A program made the position numbers and the translations under genes. DNA of 24,626 bases from Terriglobia bacterium. GTDB lineage: Bacteria; Acidobacteriota; Terriglobia; UBA7540. The notes beneath the pieces were generated by a model. The model saw only the letters and a list, made by a program, of their open reading frames with translations, did no database searches and was not told the DNA's origin. Below, piece by piece: positions 1 through 8,280 of this stretch; the first letter of the stretch is position 1, and every line of letters starts with the position of its first letter. The DNA is taken from positions 1 through 24,626 of the forward strand of contig JAIQGB010000046.1 of the NCBI GenBank assembly GCA_020072905.1. The letters are read 5' to 3'.

Positions 1-1
1 G

Positions 2-121
2 ACGACGACGTCCGCCCAGGCGAGCGACGCCATGAAACAGATACCCACAACCCTCCCCGGGCTTTCAAATTTCCATATGATAGGCCAATGGGTGGCGCCG
101 GGTGGCGGACTGCCGGCATGA
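2..121 (+). CDS. FAD-dependent oxidoreductase, phytoene-desaturase-like (C-terminal end only)
   Basis: An open frame enters from the left edge and runs 39 codons to a TGA at 119-121. It contains PGLSNFHMIGQWVAPGGGLP, which closely matches the conserved C-terminal FAD-contacting segment of the CrtI/phytoene dehydrogenase-like NAD(P)/FAD oxidoreductases (COG1233 type), where 'LPGL.NFYM.GQW..PGGG.P' is typical. No start is visible because the gene is cut by the window. Family members usually continue about 15-25 residues beyond GGGLP with a segment resembling 'SGVMTGR', whereas here translation stops one codon later. A +1 shift would read into G-M-I-I and run on to position 165, inside the opposing gene. 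The end is therefore naturally short, or a frameshift is present. The substrate cannot be told from this fragment. It converges on the phosphatase gene with a 21-nt gap. Confidence 0.6.
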   Translation, partial: TTTSAQASDAMKQIPTTLPGLSNFHMIGQWVAPGGGLPA

Positions 122-142
122 TCATCCCCGTCCGTCTGGACC

Positions 143-3100
143 TCAATCGGGATTCACTTTGAGTAGCACCAGCGTCTGGTCGTCTCCGAGAGGAGCTCCC
201 GCCTCGAAATCGCGCACGTCCGCAAAAATCCTGGCCGCGATGCGGTCTGCGTCGCCGTCCCGGGCGTGTGTGGCGGCGGTGACCAGACGGTCCATCCCGT
301 AATTATCCCCTCGCGCATTGCGGGTTTCCGTAACGCCGTCGGAATAGACCACCAGCAGAGCACCCGGCGCCAGGGTCACCCGCCTCGAAAAGTGACTGAT
401 TTCAGGAAAAAGTCCGAGCGGCAAGCCCGTGGGCTGGAGGAACTGTACGTCATCGCCCGCGACGACCAGAGGCGGAATGTGTCCCGCATTGACGTACTCA
501 AGTTCACGCCGCGCATCGTCATACACGCCGTAGAACATCGTGCAGTACTTAGCGCCGCGCGATGCGGCGTAGAGCTGACGATTGATCCTGCCCACCAAGT
601 CCGCAAGGTTTTCCGCCATCGCCGCCTGACCGCGCAGCAGCCCCTGGACATTCGCCATGAGGAGAGAAGCCGAAATGCCCTTGCCCGAGACGTCGCTGAC
701 GGCAAGTCCCACCCGGTTCCCGGGGAGCTCCAGGAAATCGTAGTAGTCTCCAGCCGCGGCACGCGCCGGGAAGCAGTGCCCTACAATTTGCGCCCCGGGC
801 AGGCGCGGCACGGTGCTCGGAAAAAGCTGGGCTTGCGCCTCAGTGGCGTCTTCGAGCTCCCGGCGCAGTTCGCGGTCCCGCGCCGCCTCTTCGAAGACCT
901 CGATGTTCTCGAGCGCCACAGCCGTTTCGCGCGCCACCGTCGAGAGCAATTCCAGATCGTCGGCGTCGTAGAACTCACCGGAATTCTTGGGGCCCAGCGC
1001 CAGCAGCCCCAGAAGCTCATGCCGGCGCTTCAGACCCAAAACAACCGCCGCCTGCAATCTCCCCAGACGATCCGCGGCGCCTCGAAGGACCGGGATGATC
1101 TCGGGTTTGTACGGCGATACCTCCACTTCAAAAGGTCGGGCTTTGTCCAGGAGATACACACAGAAGTCCTCCTCGGGAGCGAACTCCACGGCCGCGGCGC
1201 ATGCGGGCAGCCGATCCTTCCCGCACAGGAGACGCAGCCTTTTCGTTCCGCGATCGAGCCCGCAAAGAAAGAGCGAGTTCGTCCCCATCGCTTTGGGTAA
1301 GGTCTCCTGCAGTTGCGTGACCAGCGTCTCGCGGTCGAGGAAATGCGGCAAGCCGCGGGCAAAATCCATCAGGTGCTCCCGGAATTCAAAGGCCGTGCGG
1401 TCGACGGTCCGGTCCGCCAAGATTCGCAGACGTCCGCGGAAAGGCATCGTGGCCAACACGGTCAACAGGACGGCGACAATCACGGCGAGCGGCGATCGCG
1501 CCAGCAGGCTTCCGGCCATCACCCAGCCGGCAATCGCCCAGAGCACGATAAAGAGGATGAGGGGAGGAAGTCCCATCAGGGTTTGCCGCAAGATGCGGCG
1601 GAAGAGCAAGCGGATGCTGTAGGGTTTGCTCACTGTTACCGCGTAAGCGGCGGCGAGCGGCGCGACCCAACCCGTCACCCCCAAGGTCGCGGCGCGGAAG
1701 ACCGAGAGGAATCGGCGGGCGCCCTCGCCCGCGAAAACGTCGTCCAATCCGAGGGCCAGCAAGGTCAGCGCCCCCCCTGCCGCCGCCAGCCCCAACGCCA
1801 AGAGCATCCAGCGGATTTGATCACGGCTGCGCCGCTCCGGGGGCCGGCGGAAATTCGCCCTCAAGTTCCGGCCCCAAGTCACGAGCACCGCCACCCCCGC
1901 GACAACCAGCAGATCGCGCAAAGGATTCTTCACGAGGCCGGGCGCGAATCGCCCCATCCCTATGCCGATGAGAGGCAGGAAGCTCACCCCATAGAGCGCG
2001 ATCTGCAGCGCCTGGCGCGAGCCAGAGAGACGATTCCCTTGCGGGAACACCACCCCGAAATGGAGGAAGGCGATGGGCAGGAGCGCCCAAAGGAACATGA
2101 CGGCGAAACTGACCCTGCTGAGCACAAGCTGAGGCCAGGAGCTCGTCATCCACCAGCCCAGCCGCTGGATCTCTTCCGGCGCAAGGCGATAAGGTAGCGG
2201 CAGCCCGAAGGCCGAAGTCGCAGCGAGCGAGGATTGTCCGCTCGCGAGCGCCATGAGCAGAAGCAACAGAATACAGAGAGCGCGCGCCGGCGCGCTGGTG
2301 CTGCGCCGCCAAAAAACCACCAGCGCCAGCAGAGCATACAGGCCCACGGTGATCAGGATGAGGCGGTGGGCACGCGTCGCGCCGCCCAGGTTTTCCTGGT
2401 CGGTGGGGAAGGTGTAGCGGTCAAGGGCGCGTGCGTCGGGGTCGTAGAGTCCGTAGTGCATCCGGGTGTAATCGTCCTGCCGCGCCAGAACCAGACCGTC
2501 GAGCGTCTGCTCCCACGGCCAGAGTTCCACGCGGCCCAGGGGCTGGGGTGAATTACTCAGCCGGTCTACGCGGTACCATCCCCGGGATTCTTCCCCCCAC
2601 TGACGCCACCTCAGCAAAGAACTTCCGGCGGAGGGGCGCGGTGCGAGGCGAAAGAAATACGTCCGGCCGTCCGGAGTGAAGAAGCCATTCGGCTGAACCC
2701 CGGAGGCTACAACCTGATCGGAAGGGCTGACGAAATCGTGAGCGCGGACCTCCGTGGGCTCTTCCGCCGTAAAATAGAACAGGCTGTGGCCGTCACCAGA
2801 CCACGGCTGCCAGAGAACGTCACTCTGCGCGGGAAGCACCCAGAGAACCTCTCCCGACTGGGCATCGATGACCGAGTTCTGCGGAGGGGGAAGGAAAATC
2901 CTTGCGCCGTCCGGTGACAACTGCGGCAATCGGCGGCCGCTGGAGGCGAGACCCCGCGCCAACACCCGAATCTGGCCGGAAACAGTCCCGATCCTATCCA
3001 GCACGACTTCCTGATCCTCGGTGTTCAGAACAAGTAAATCCTCGCCTGCAGGAAACCAGGACAGCAGCACCGGCTGCCGCAAGTGGAATTCAGGCGGAAC

Positions 3101-3613
3101 CGGGACGGGGAACACTTGGGGCTGCTGGATGTCAAAGACAGCCAGTTGTTTCTCCCCGGAGCTGGACGGCCGGGGCTTGACGATGGCGAGCTTGGTCCCG
3201 TCCCGAGACCAGCGGGGCTCCGTCCCGGGACTGAGGTCGAGACGCGTCAGAATCAGCAACCTCTCGCCGGCATTCGCCACCAAGGTCGCCTGCGTACGGC
3301 GTGGATCCACCACGGCAAGGTGGTCGGCATTGGACCAGTGGATTGTCCCTGCCGCCATGCGGAAACACCCGAATTGCCGGCCTTCCGGGGCGGAAATTAT
3401 CAACTCGAAATCGCCCCTAGATTCTGGGTCGTCGGGCGCGCCAGGATTGAAGTAGGCGAAATACTTCCCGTCGGGCGTGGGAACAGGAAAGCGGGAATTC
3501 AAAGGGGCCGTGAATCCCGCCCAGAGCAGGAATCCAACCAGAAGAAGAACCGCAAGCCCAGCTACCAGGAACGCCAGCCGTGCGAACTGAGGCGACTTGA
3601 GATTGGAAGGCAT
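143..3613 (-). CDS. Membrane sensor with beta-propeller, GAF and SpoIIE-type PP2C phosphatase domains
   Basis: This encodes 1156 aa from the ATG at 3613. The frame is open further to a TTG at 3652, but a good -10/-35 pair lies in that extension, so I prefer 3613. Order of parts: an N-terminal membrane anchor (about 13-34); a probably extracytoplasmic TolB/WD40-like propeller (about 45-410) with repeated 'PDGK', 'SRDGTK', 'SPDGAR' and 'SGDGHS' blade motifs; about nine hydrophobic segments (about 424-711); a GAF domain (about 764-904); and a PP2C/SpoIIE domain (about 930-1156). All expected metal-binding acidic positions are visible: D956 in AGDYYD, D974 in DVSGKG, D1092 in YSDGVTE, and D1144/D1145 in GDDQT. 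Known relatives dephosphorylate anti-sigma-factor antagonists. No such partner is encoded nearby, so the target is unknown. Inferred role: transducing an envelope signal into partner switching. Confidence 0.88.
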   Translation of the reverse strand: MPSNLKSPQFARLAFLVAGLAVLLLVGFLLWAGFTAPLNSRFPVPTPDGKYFAYFNPGAPDDPESRGDFELIISAPEGRQFGCFRMAAGTIHWSNADHLAVVDPRRTQATLVANAGERLLILTRLDLSPGTEPRWSRDGTKLAIVKPRPSSSGEKQLAVFDIQQPQVFPVPVPPEFHLRQPVLLSWFPAGEDLLVLNTEDQEVVLDRIGTVSGQIRVLARGLASSGRRLPQLSPDGARIFLPPPQNSVIDAQSGEVLWVLPAQSDVLWQPWSGDGHSLFYFTAEEPTEVRAHDFVSPSDQVVASGVQPNGFFTPDGRTYFFRLAPRPSAGSSLLRWRQWGEESRGWYRVDRLSNSPQPLGRVELWPWEQTLDGLVLARQDDYTRMHYGLYDPDARALDRYTFPTDQENLGGATRAHRLILITVGLYALLALVVFWRRSTSAPARALCILLLLLMALASGQSSLAATSAFGLPLPYRLAPEEIQRLGWWMTSSWPQLVLSRVSFAVMFLWALLPIAFLHFGVVFPQGNRLSGSRQALQIALYGVSFLPLIGIGMGRFAPGLVKNPLRDLLVVAGVAVLVTWGRNLRANFRRPPERRSRDQIRWMLLALGLAAAGGALTLLALGLDDVFAGEGARRFLSVFRAATLGVTGWVAPLAAAYAVTVSKPYSIRLLFRRILRQTLMGLPPLILFIVLWAIAGWVMAGSLLARSPLAVIVAVLLTVLATMPFRGRLRILADRTVDRTAFEFREHLMDFARGLPHFLDRETLVTQLQETLPKAMGTNSLFLCGLDRGTKRLRLLCGKDRLPACAAAVEFAPEEDFCVYLLDKARPFEVEVSPYKPEIIPVLRGAADRLGRLQAAVVLGLKRRHELLGLLALGPKNSGEFYDADDLELLSTVARETAVALENIEVFEEAARDRELRRELEDATEAQAQLFPSTVPRLPGAQIVGHCFPARAAAGDYYDFLELPGNRVGLAVSDVSGKGISASLLMANVQGLLRGQAAMAENLADLVGRINRQLYAASRGAKYCTMFYGVYDDARRELEYVNAGHIPPLVVAGDDVQFLQPTGLPLGLFPEISHFSRRVTLAPGALLVVYSDGVTETRNARGDNYGMDRLVTAATHARDGDADRIAARIFADVRDFEAGAPLGDDQTLVLLKVNPD

Positions 3614-3635
3614 ACCGGGACCGCAAGCGAGGGAG

Positions 3636-3663
3636 ATTATACCGTTCAGCAAACCGCAAACAA
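3636..3663 (-). promoter_or_regulatory. Predicted sigma70-type promoter for the phosphatase gene
   Basis: On the minus strand there is a perfect TATAAT (-10) at 3641-3636 and TTGTTT (-35) at 3663-3658, 16 bp apart. Transcription would begin near 3629, about 15 nt before the ATG at 3613. This supports 3613 rather than the TTG at 3652 as the start codon. The leader shows no clear Shine-Dalgarno sequence. Confidence 0.5.
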
Positions 3664-3690
3664 GTCTCCTTCCTTCATCGGCGGCACGCG

Positions 3691-3719
3691 TTGCAGGCTT
3701 GCGGAGTTTCGAGTAGTAT
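3691..3719 (+). promoter_or_regulatory. Predicted sigma70-type promoter for the acylase-M61 pair
   Basis: TTGCAG at 3691-3696 and TAGTAT at 3714-3719 are separated by exactly 17 bp, about 50 nt upstream of the acylase ATG. It sits back to back with the phosphatase promoter, with about 27 bp between the two -35 elements. This is a motif match only. Confidence 0.4.
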
Positions 3720-3775
3720 CGCTCTCTTTGAGCGCGAGCGCAGCCCTACTTCGGAGATGACGGCCCTCCCCGCTG

Positions 3776-6205
3776 ATGAAACAGGCTTTCTCCTCCCCAC
3801 TTCAAAAAACACCCAGGACCAGCCGCACGCTGCGCAGGTCGCTGTGGGGAGTTCTTGCGGCAACGCTCGCGCTGGCGGTCGCCGCCACAGCCTGGGCTTA
3901 CTGGCGTGCCCGCGCCTGTCTGCCGCAACTTGAGGGAACCCTCCACATATCCGGGCTCGCCGGGCGAGTCGAGGTGCTGCGCGACGGTCACGGCGTCCCG
4001 CACATTCGCGCCCAATCGCCTGAAGACCTCCTGTTCGCGCAGGGTTATGTCACGGCGCAAGACCGGCTGTGGCAAATGGACTTGAGTCGCCGGCTGGCAC
4101 GGGGAGAGCTCGCCGAGATTTTCGGTGAGCGGGCGCTCCAACTCGATGTCGAGAACCGTACCCTGGGCCTGTGGCGGGCGTGCGAACGCGCGGTATCGGA
4201 GCTCAATCCCGACTCGCAGCGGATGCTTACCTCCTACGCGCGCGGGGTGAACGCCTTCATATCCACTCACCAGGACCGCCTGCCCATCGAATTTCTCATC
4301 CTGGGTTATCAGCCACGACCGTGGCAGGAGGTTGATTCGTTCGCCGTTGCCGTCAATATGGCGAAAATGCTCAATACTTCCTGGCACGAAGACCTGATGC
4401 GCGAGCGCATCCGCGCCAGAGTTGCCGCGAACCTCTATGCCGATCTCTTCCCTGACCACTCACCGCTTGACCGGCCCGTGGCAGAGCTCCCCCTTGGGCT
4501 TGGGCGAAAGCCTGCGGCGCCGGCTTCGGCTTCGCCCCAGGCAGATCTCGACCCGGTTTTGGCGGCGTTGCTAGCCCTCGCCTGCCCCGAGTCGCCCCGC
4601 GCCGGTCTGGGAAGCAACGACTGGGTTGTCAGCGGCAGTCATACCGCGAGCGGGAAGCCACTCCTCGCAAACGACCCTCACCTCGGTCACGGCGTGCCTA
4701 GTATCTGGTACATGATTCATTTGAAGGCACCCGGCATAAATGTTTCCGGTGTAAGCCTGCCCGGGCTCCCCGCGGTGATTATCGGCCATAACGAGAGGAT
4801 CGCCTGGGGCGTCACCAACACCGGCCCGGACGTTCAAGATCTTTACATCGAGACCTTCAATCCCCGCGCACCAAGCCAGTATCTCCACAACGGCCAGTGG
4901 ATCGACGGGCAAGTGCGTGAGGAGGCCATCAAGGTTCGTGGCCAAGCGGACCACCGCCTGAGGGTTTGCGTGACGCGGCACGGGCCCATCGTCTCCCAGG
5001 AGGGCAACCGCCACCTGGCACTGCGGTGGACGGCGCTCGAGCCGCACGCGTTGAGTTTTCCCTTCTGGGAAATCGACCGCGCACAGAACTGGCCGGAGTT
5101 CCTCACTGCACTGCGCGGTTTCGTGGGGCCGATGCAGAATTTCGTTTATGCCGATGTGGACGGCAACATCGGCTACTACGCCGCAGCTTGGGTCCCCATC
5201 CGCCGCCAGGGCGACGGGACCGTGCCCGTGGACGGCTCCATCGACGACTACGATTGGACGGGCTACATCCCCTTTGAAGACTTGCCGCATGCCTTCAACC
5301 CCGCCAGCGGTGTGATCGCTACGGCGAATGGCCGCGTCGTGCCAGACGGGTATCCCTACCTCATCACTCGCTCCTGGGAATCGCCCTACCGCACAGCACG
5401 CATCTACCAACTGCTCGAAGCGGGCGGCAAATTCGCGGTAGACGACATGCTGAAGATTCAGTCCGACATCCACGCCATCTACTTCGAGTGGCTGGCGAAA
5501 CAGTTGCTGGCCGCGGCGGCGCAGCATCCGCTGGAAGGATCCGACCCTCAATTCGCTTTGGGCGCACTCAAGAGCTGGGATGGTGAAGCGCGAGCCAATT
5601 CCCCGGCGCCGTTGATCTGCCGAGTAACCGACCGCGCGCTCTACGACCGAATCCTCAAGCCGAAGCTGGGGGAAGATCTTTCCGGCTACTCGTGGTCGAT
5701 GAGTCGGGTGTTCATCCAGAACGTCATCGAAGATCGCTGGGCCCGCTGGCTTCCGCCCGGCGACCCCGACTTCAACGTGACCCTGGTGAAGAGCCTCGAG
5801 GCAGGCGTGCGGCAGATTCCCTCGCTCGTCGGGAGTGCCGACCACTCCGCGTGGCGGTGGGGAGACACCATTCTGCTGACGTTCCATCATCCGCTGGGTT
5901 CCCTGCCGCTCCTCGGACGATTGCTTGATGTGGGGCCCTTTCCGCAGGCAGGCACGCAAACCACGGTGAAGCAGACAACGCCCTCCGTCGGCCCCTCGAT
6001 GCGCATGGTGGTTGATTTCGGCGACCTCGACGACTCGGTTCAGAACATCACGCTCGGCGAATCGGGCCAGATTTTCAGCCCCTACTACCGAGACCAGTTC
6101 GAGGCGTGGTACGAAGGCAGAAGCTTGCCCATGGCTTTCAGCGATGCGGCGGTCGAGCGAGCGACCATCCACCGATTAGTCCTCGAGCCCGGGGGCAAAT
6201 CTTAA
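3776..6205 (+). CDS. Penicillin acylase family Ntn hydrolase (N-acyl amidase)
   Basis: An 809-aa precursor. The N-terminus carries basic residues followed by one hydrophobic stretch (about 24-42), so the product is exported or membrane-anchored. The alpha region (about 50-235) has the family pattern 'DGHGVPHIRAQSPEDLLFAQGYVTAQDRLWQMD'-like start and 'RLARGELAEIFGE'. A proline/alanine-rich linker precedes GSNDWVVSG, in which S280 should be the autocatalytic N-terminal nucleophile of the beta subunit. That leaves a beta chain of about 530 aa, close to penicillin G acylase. Downstream family motifs NDPHLG, WGVTNTGPDVQDLY and SPYRTARI are intact. Known members cleave penicillins, acyl-homoserine lactones or other N-acyl amides; the substrate here cannot be assigned. 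The ribosome binding site is weak. The M61 peptidase gene follows 18 nt later, so the two are probably co-transcribed. Confidence 0.9.
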   Translation: MKQAFSSPLQKTPRTSRTLRRSLWGVLAATLALAVAATAWAYWRARACLPQLEGTLHISGLAGRVEVLRDGHGVPHIRAQSPEDLLFAQGYVTAQDRLWQMDLSRRLARGELAEIFGERALQLDVENRTLGLWRACERAVSELNPDSQRMLTSYARGVNAFISTHQDRLPIEFLILGYQPRPWQEVDSFAVAVNMAKMLNTSWHEDLMRERIRARVAANLYADLFPDHSPLDRPVAELPLGLGRKPAAPASASPQADLDPVLAALLALACPESPRAGLGSNDWVVSGSHTASGKPLLANDPHLGHGVPSIWYMIHLKAPGINVSGVSLPGLPAVIIGHNERIAWGVTNTGPDVQDLYIETFNPRAPSQYLHNGQWIDGQVREEAIKVRGQADHRLRVCVTRHGPIVSQEGNRHLALRWTALEPHALSFPFWEIDRAQNWPEFLTALRGFVGPMQNFVYADVDGNIGYYAAAWVPIRRQGDGTVPVDGSIDDYDWTGYIPFEDLPHAFNPASGVIATANGRVVPDGYPYLITRSWESPYRTARIYQLLEAGGKFAVDDMLKIQSDIHAIYFEWLAKQLLAAAAQHPLEGSDPQFALGALKSWDGEARANSPAPLICRVTDRALYDRILKPKLGEDLSGYSWSMSRVFIQNVIEDRWARWLPPGDPDFNVTLVKSLEAGVRQIPSLVGSADHSAWRWGDTILLTFHHPLGSLPLLGRLLDVGPFPQAGTQTTVKQTTPSVGPSMRMVVDFGDLDDSVQNITLGESGQIFSPYYRDQFEAWYEGRSLPMAFSDAAVERATIHRLVLEPGGKS

Positions 6206-6223
6206 CCAGCATCAAAGGAGCGA

Positions 6224-8119
6224 ATGGGAAAACCCACGCGAACTCGTCACTGTGAATCAAGAATCCGTTCGCTGCAACTTTCGGGACTTCTCTTCCTCGC
6301 GCTGGCCTTGCTCACTTTCGCGGTGCCGCCGGGTGCCGGGGCGGCGCCGCTCGAACTTCAGTACCGGCTGACCCTCTTACGGCCAACGACACACTTGCTG
6401 GAAGTGGAGATTACCGCTAGCGGCGCCACTGCTCCGGCGCTGGACTTCGCCCTGCCGGCGTGGGCGCCCGGCCGCTACGCCATCTACGACTTTGCCAAGA
6501 ACGTCCAGGAATTCGAGGCCACGGACGGGCAGAATCACAAGCTCTCGTGGTCAAAGCTCGACAAGCAAACCTGGCATGTGGAGACGCAGGAACCCGGCGG
6601 AACCGTGAAGGTTCGCTATCACGTCTTCGCCAACGACCTCACGGGCTCGTTTTCCCAGTTCGACAGCTCCCACGCCAACCTGAACGGCGCGTCGCTGTTC
6701 ATGTACATTGAGAACCACAAGCCCGATCCGCTCACCCTGACGGTGACGGCACCCGCAGGATGGAAACTCATCAGCGGTTTCTCGCTCTCCATTGAGAAGC
6801 GCATCTTCCAGGTTCCGAACTATGATCGTCTGATTGACACACCCCTGGAGATTTCGCCCCAATGCTCTGTCGAGCAGTTCATCGAGCGGGGGAAGACTAT
6901 CCGTGTTGCCGTGCACAGTTTCGCCGACGCGGACGGAAATACCGCGCAGCTCGTGGACGGCCTGAAGAAGGTGGTGCGCTCCGAGCTGGCCATGATGCCT
7001 GACCCGGATCTCCAGCATTACACCTTCCTTTTTCATTTCGCGCCTGGATTGCCGCTCGGCGACGGGATGGAGCATTTCAACTCCACGGAAGTGATCGGGA
7101 GCGGGGAACTCTCCGGCAGCGGCCTCGCGGAGGCTCTGGAAAATGCCGCCCACGAGTTCTTCCACCTCTGGAACGTCAAACGGCTGCGCCCCGCAGGGTT
7201 GGGACCCTTCGACTACACCCGCGAGCAATACACGCGCTCACTCTGGTTCGCCGAAGGCGTGACCTCCTACTACAGCTATCTTCACCTCTATCGCGCGGGA
7301 ATCTGGACCCGCGAGAAATTCCTCCAACGCCTGGCCGACGAGATCCGTAATCTCGAGAACGAGCCCGGCCGGGCGCTGATGTCGGCGGAGAGCTCCAGCT
7401 TTCACGCCTGGTTCTACGACCGCTCCCCGCAGATGCAGGAAACGAATTTCGCCAACACGACGATTTCCTACTACAACAAGGGAGCGGTGTTGGGATTGCT
7501 CCTTGACCTCGAGATCCGCGCGCGCACCGAGGGCCGTAAATCGCTCGACGACGTGCTGACGGCGATGTATCGCAAGTTCTATGAAGCCCCCGTGGAGGGT
7601 TATTACGCGCCGGGCCGTGGCTACCAGGAGAAAGACATCCTGGAGACCGTCAACGAGGTGACGGGAAGCGACTTCACGGAGTTCTTCGCCGAGTACGTGA
7701 GCGGAACCAGCCCACTCCCCTACAGATCCACTCTGGCCCAAGCGGGACTCGAGCTCCGGGTAAGGACCACGCCCGATTCGCCGCCCAGCCTGGGCGTCCT
7801 CACCCAACGCGTCCCCCACGGCCTGAAGATTGCCGCCGTGCGCCCCGGCCGCGCGGCTGACCGGGGAGGCTTGAGCCGTGACGACGTGCTCATCGCCGTG
7901 GACGAACTCTCTCTCACTGTGGCCGATCTCGAAGACCGCCTGAGGATTTACCCACCCGGCGCGGAAGTCCCCTTCACGGTGGAGCGCCACGGGAAACTGG
8001 AGAGAATCTCTGTGGTGCTCGATCCCCCATACGCCGATCAGTACTCCCTCGAGCCTTTGCCGCAACCCGGAACCCGACAGTTGAACATTCGGAACGGCTG
8101 GCTGGGCAATGGGAAGTAG
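6224..8119 (+). CDS. M61-family metallopeptidase (glycyl aminopeptidase type) with C-terminal PDZ domain
   Basis: A 631-aa exported zinc peptidase. A signal peptide is evident (hydrophobic core about 20-33, probable cleavage near A40). A beta-sandwich N-terminal M61 domain (about 45-215) precedes the catalytic domain with H310-E311-x-x-H314 in AAHEFFHLWNVKRLRP. The third zinc ligand is probably E344 in WFAEGVTSYYSYL. A PDZ domain covers about 520-605 ('KIAAVRPGRAADRGGLSRDD'). Length and order match the bacterial M61 family, whose characterised members release N-terminal glycine and other small residues. The start codon is preceded by AAAGGAG with a short 3-4 nt gap. It lies 18 nt behind the acylase gene, which suggests joint periplasmic processing of amide-linked or peptide material. 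Function beyond peptidase is inference. Confidence 0.92.
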   Translation: MGKPTRTRHCESRIRSLQLSGLLFLALALLTFAVPPGAGAAPLELQYRLTLLRPTTHLLEVEITASGATAPALDFALPAWAPGRYAIYDFAKNVQEFEATDGQNHKLSWSKLDKQTWHVETQEPGGTVKVRYHVFANDLTGSFSQFDSSHANLNGASLFMYIENHKPDPLTLTVTAPAGWKLISGFSLSIEKRIFQVPNYDRLIDTPLEISPQCSVEQFIERGKTIRVAVHSFADADGNTAQLVDGLKKVVRSELAMMPDPDLQHYTFLFHFAPGLPLGDGMEHFNSTEVIGSGELSGSGLAEALENAAHEFFHLWNVKRLRPAGLGPFDYTREQYTRSLWFAEGVTSYYSYLHLYRAGIWTREKFLQRLADEIRNLENEPGRALMSAESSSFHAWFYDRSPQMQETNFANTTISYYNKGAVLGLLLDLEIRARTEGRKSLDDVLTAMYRKFYEAPVEGYYAPGRGYQEKDILETVNEVTGSDFTEFFAEYVSGTSPLPYRSTLAQAGLELRVRTTPDSPPSLGVLTQRVPHGLKIAAVRPGRAADRGGLSRDDVLIAVDELSLTVADLEDRLRIYPPGAEVPFTVERHGKLERISVVLDPPYADQYSLEPLPQPGTRQLNIRNGWLGNGK

Positions 8120-8280
8120 CCTGCTCTCAAGAGCGGGGACTCGCCGGAGAACTGGCGGCAAAGCAGTCTGCACCGCATAAAGAGGACCTCCGGCTGCCCT
8201 CGCGGCAGGGTTGCTGATGAAGGCGCATCGATCGTTTCCGTCTGCGCCTCGGGCCGTGTTACACTGGTTAAATCCCGGAC
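8120..8280 (+). promoter_or_regulatory. Intergenic region before the methionine/folate gene: hairpins and a weak -10
   Basis: This 161-bp gap holds a small GC hairpin (CTGCC 8194-8198 / GGCAG 8204-8208) and a 7-bp inverted repeat (AGGCGCA 8221-8227 / TGCGCCT 8243-8249). Neither is followed by a T run, so termination is uncertain. TACACT at 8260-8265 could be a -10 placed 15 nt before the ATG; no convincing -35 and no Shine-Dalgarno sequence are visible. Confidence 0.25.

Noticed and set aside
1..33. A minus-strand ATG at 33 opening a frame off the left edge
   Set aside because: Only 11 codons are visible with no family signal, and the plus strand here encodes a recognisable oxidoreductase end.
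3614..3652. TTG start at 3652 for the phosphatase gene
   Set aside because: A perfect TATAAT and a -35 overlap this segment, the added 13 residues are not conserved-looking, and the purine-rich site is 14 nt away, which is too far.
4571..6172. Long minus-strand open frame (533 codons) opposite the acylase gene
   Set aside because: It is a GC-codon mirror of a clearly coding strand and shows no family motifs.
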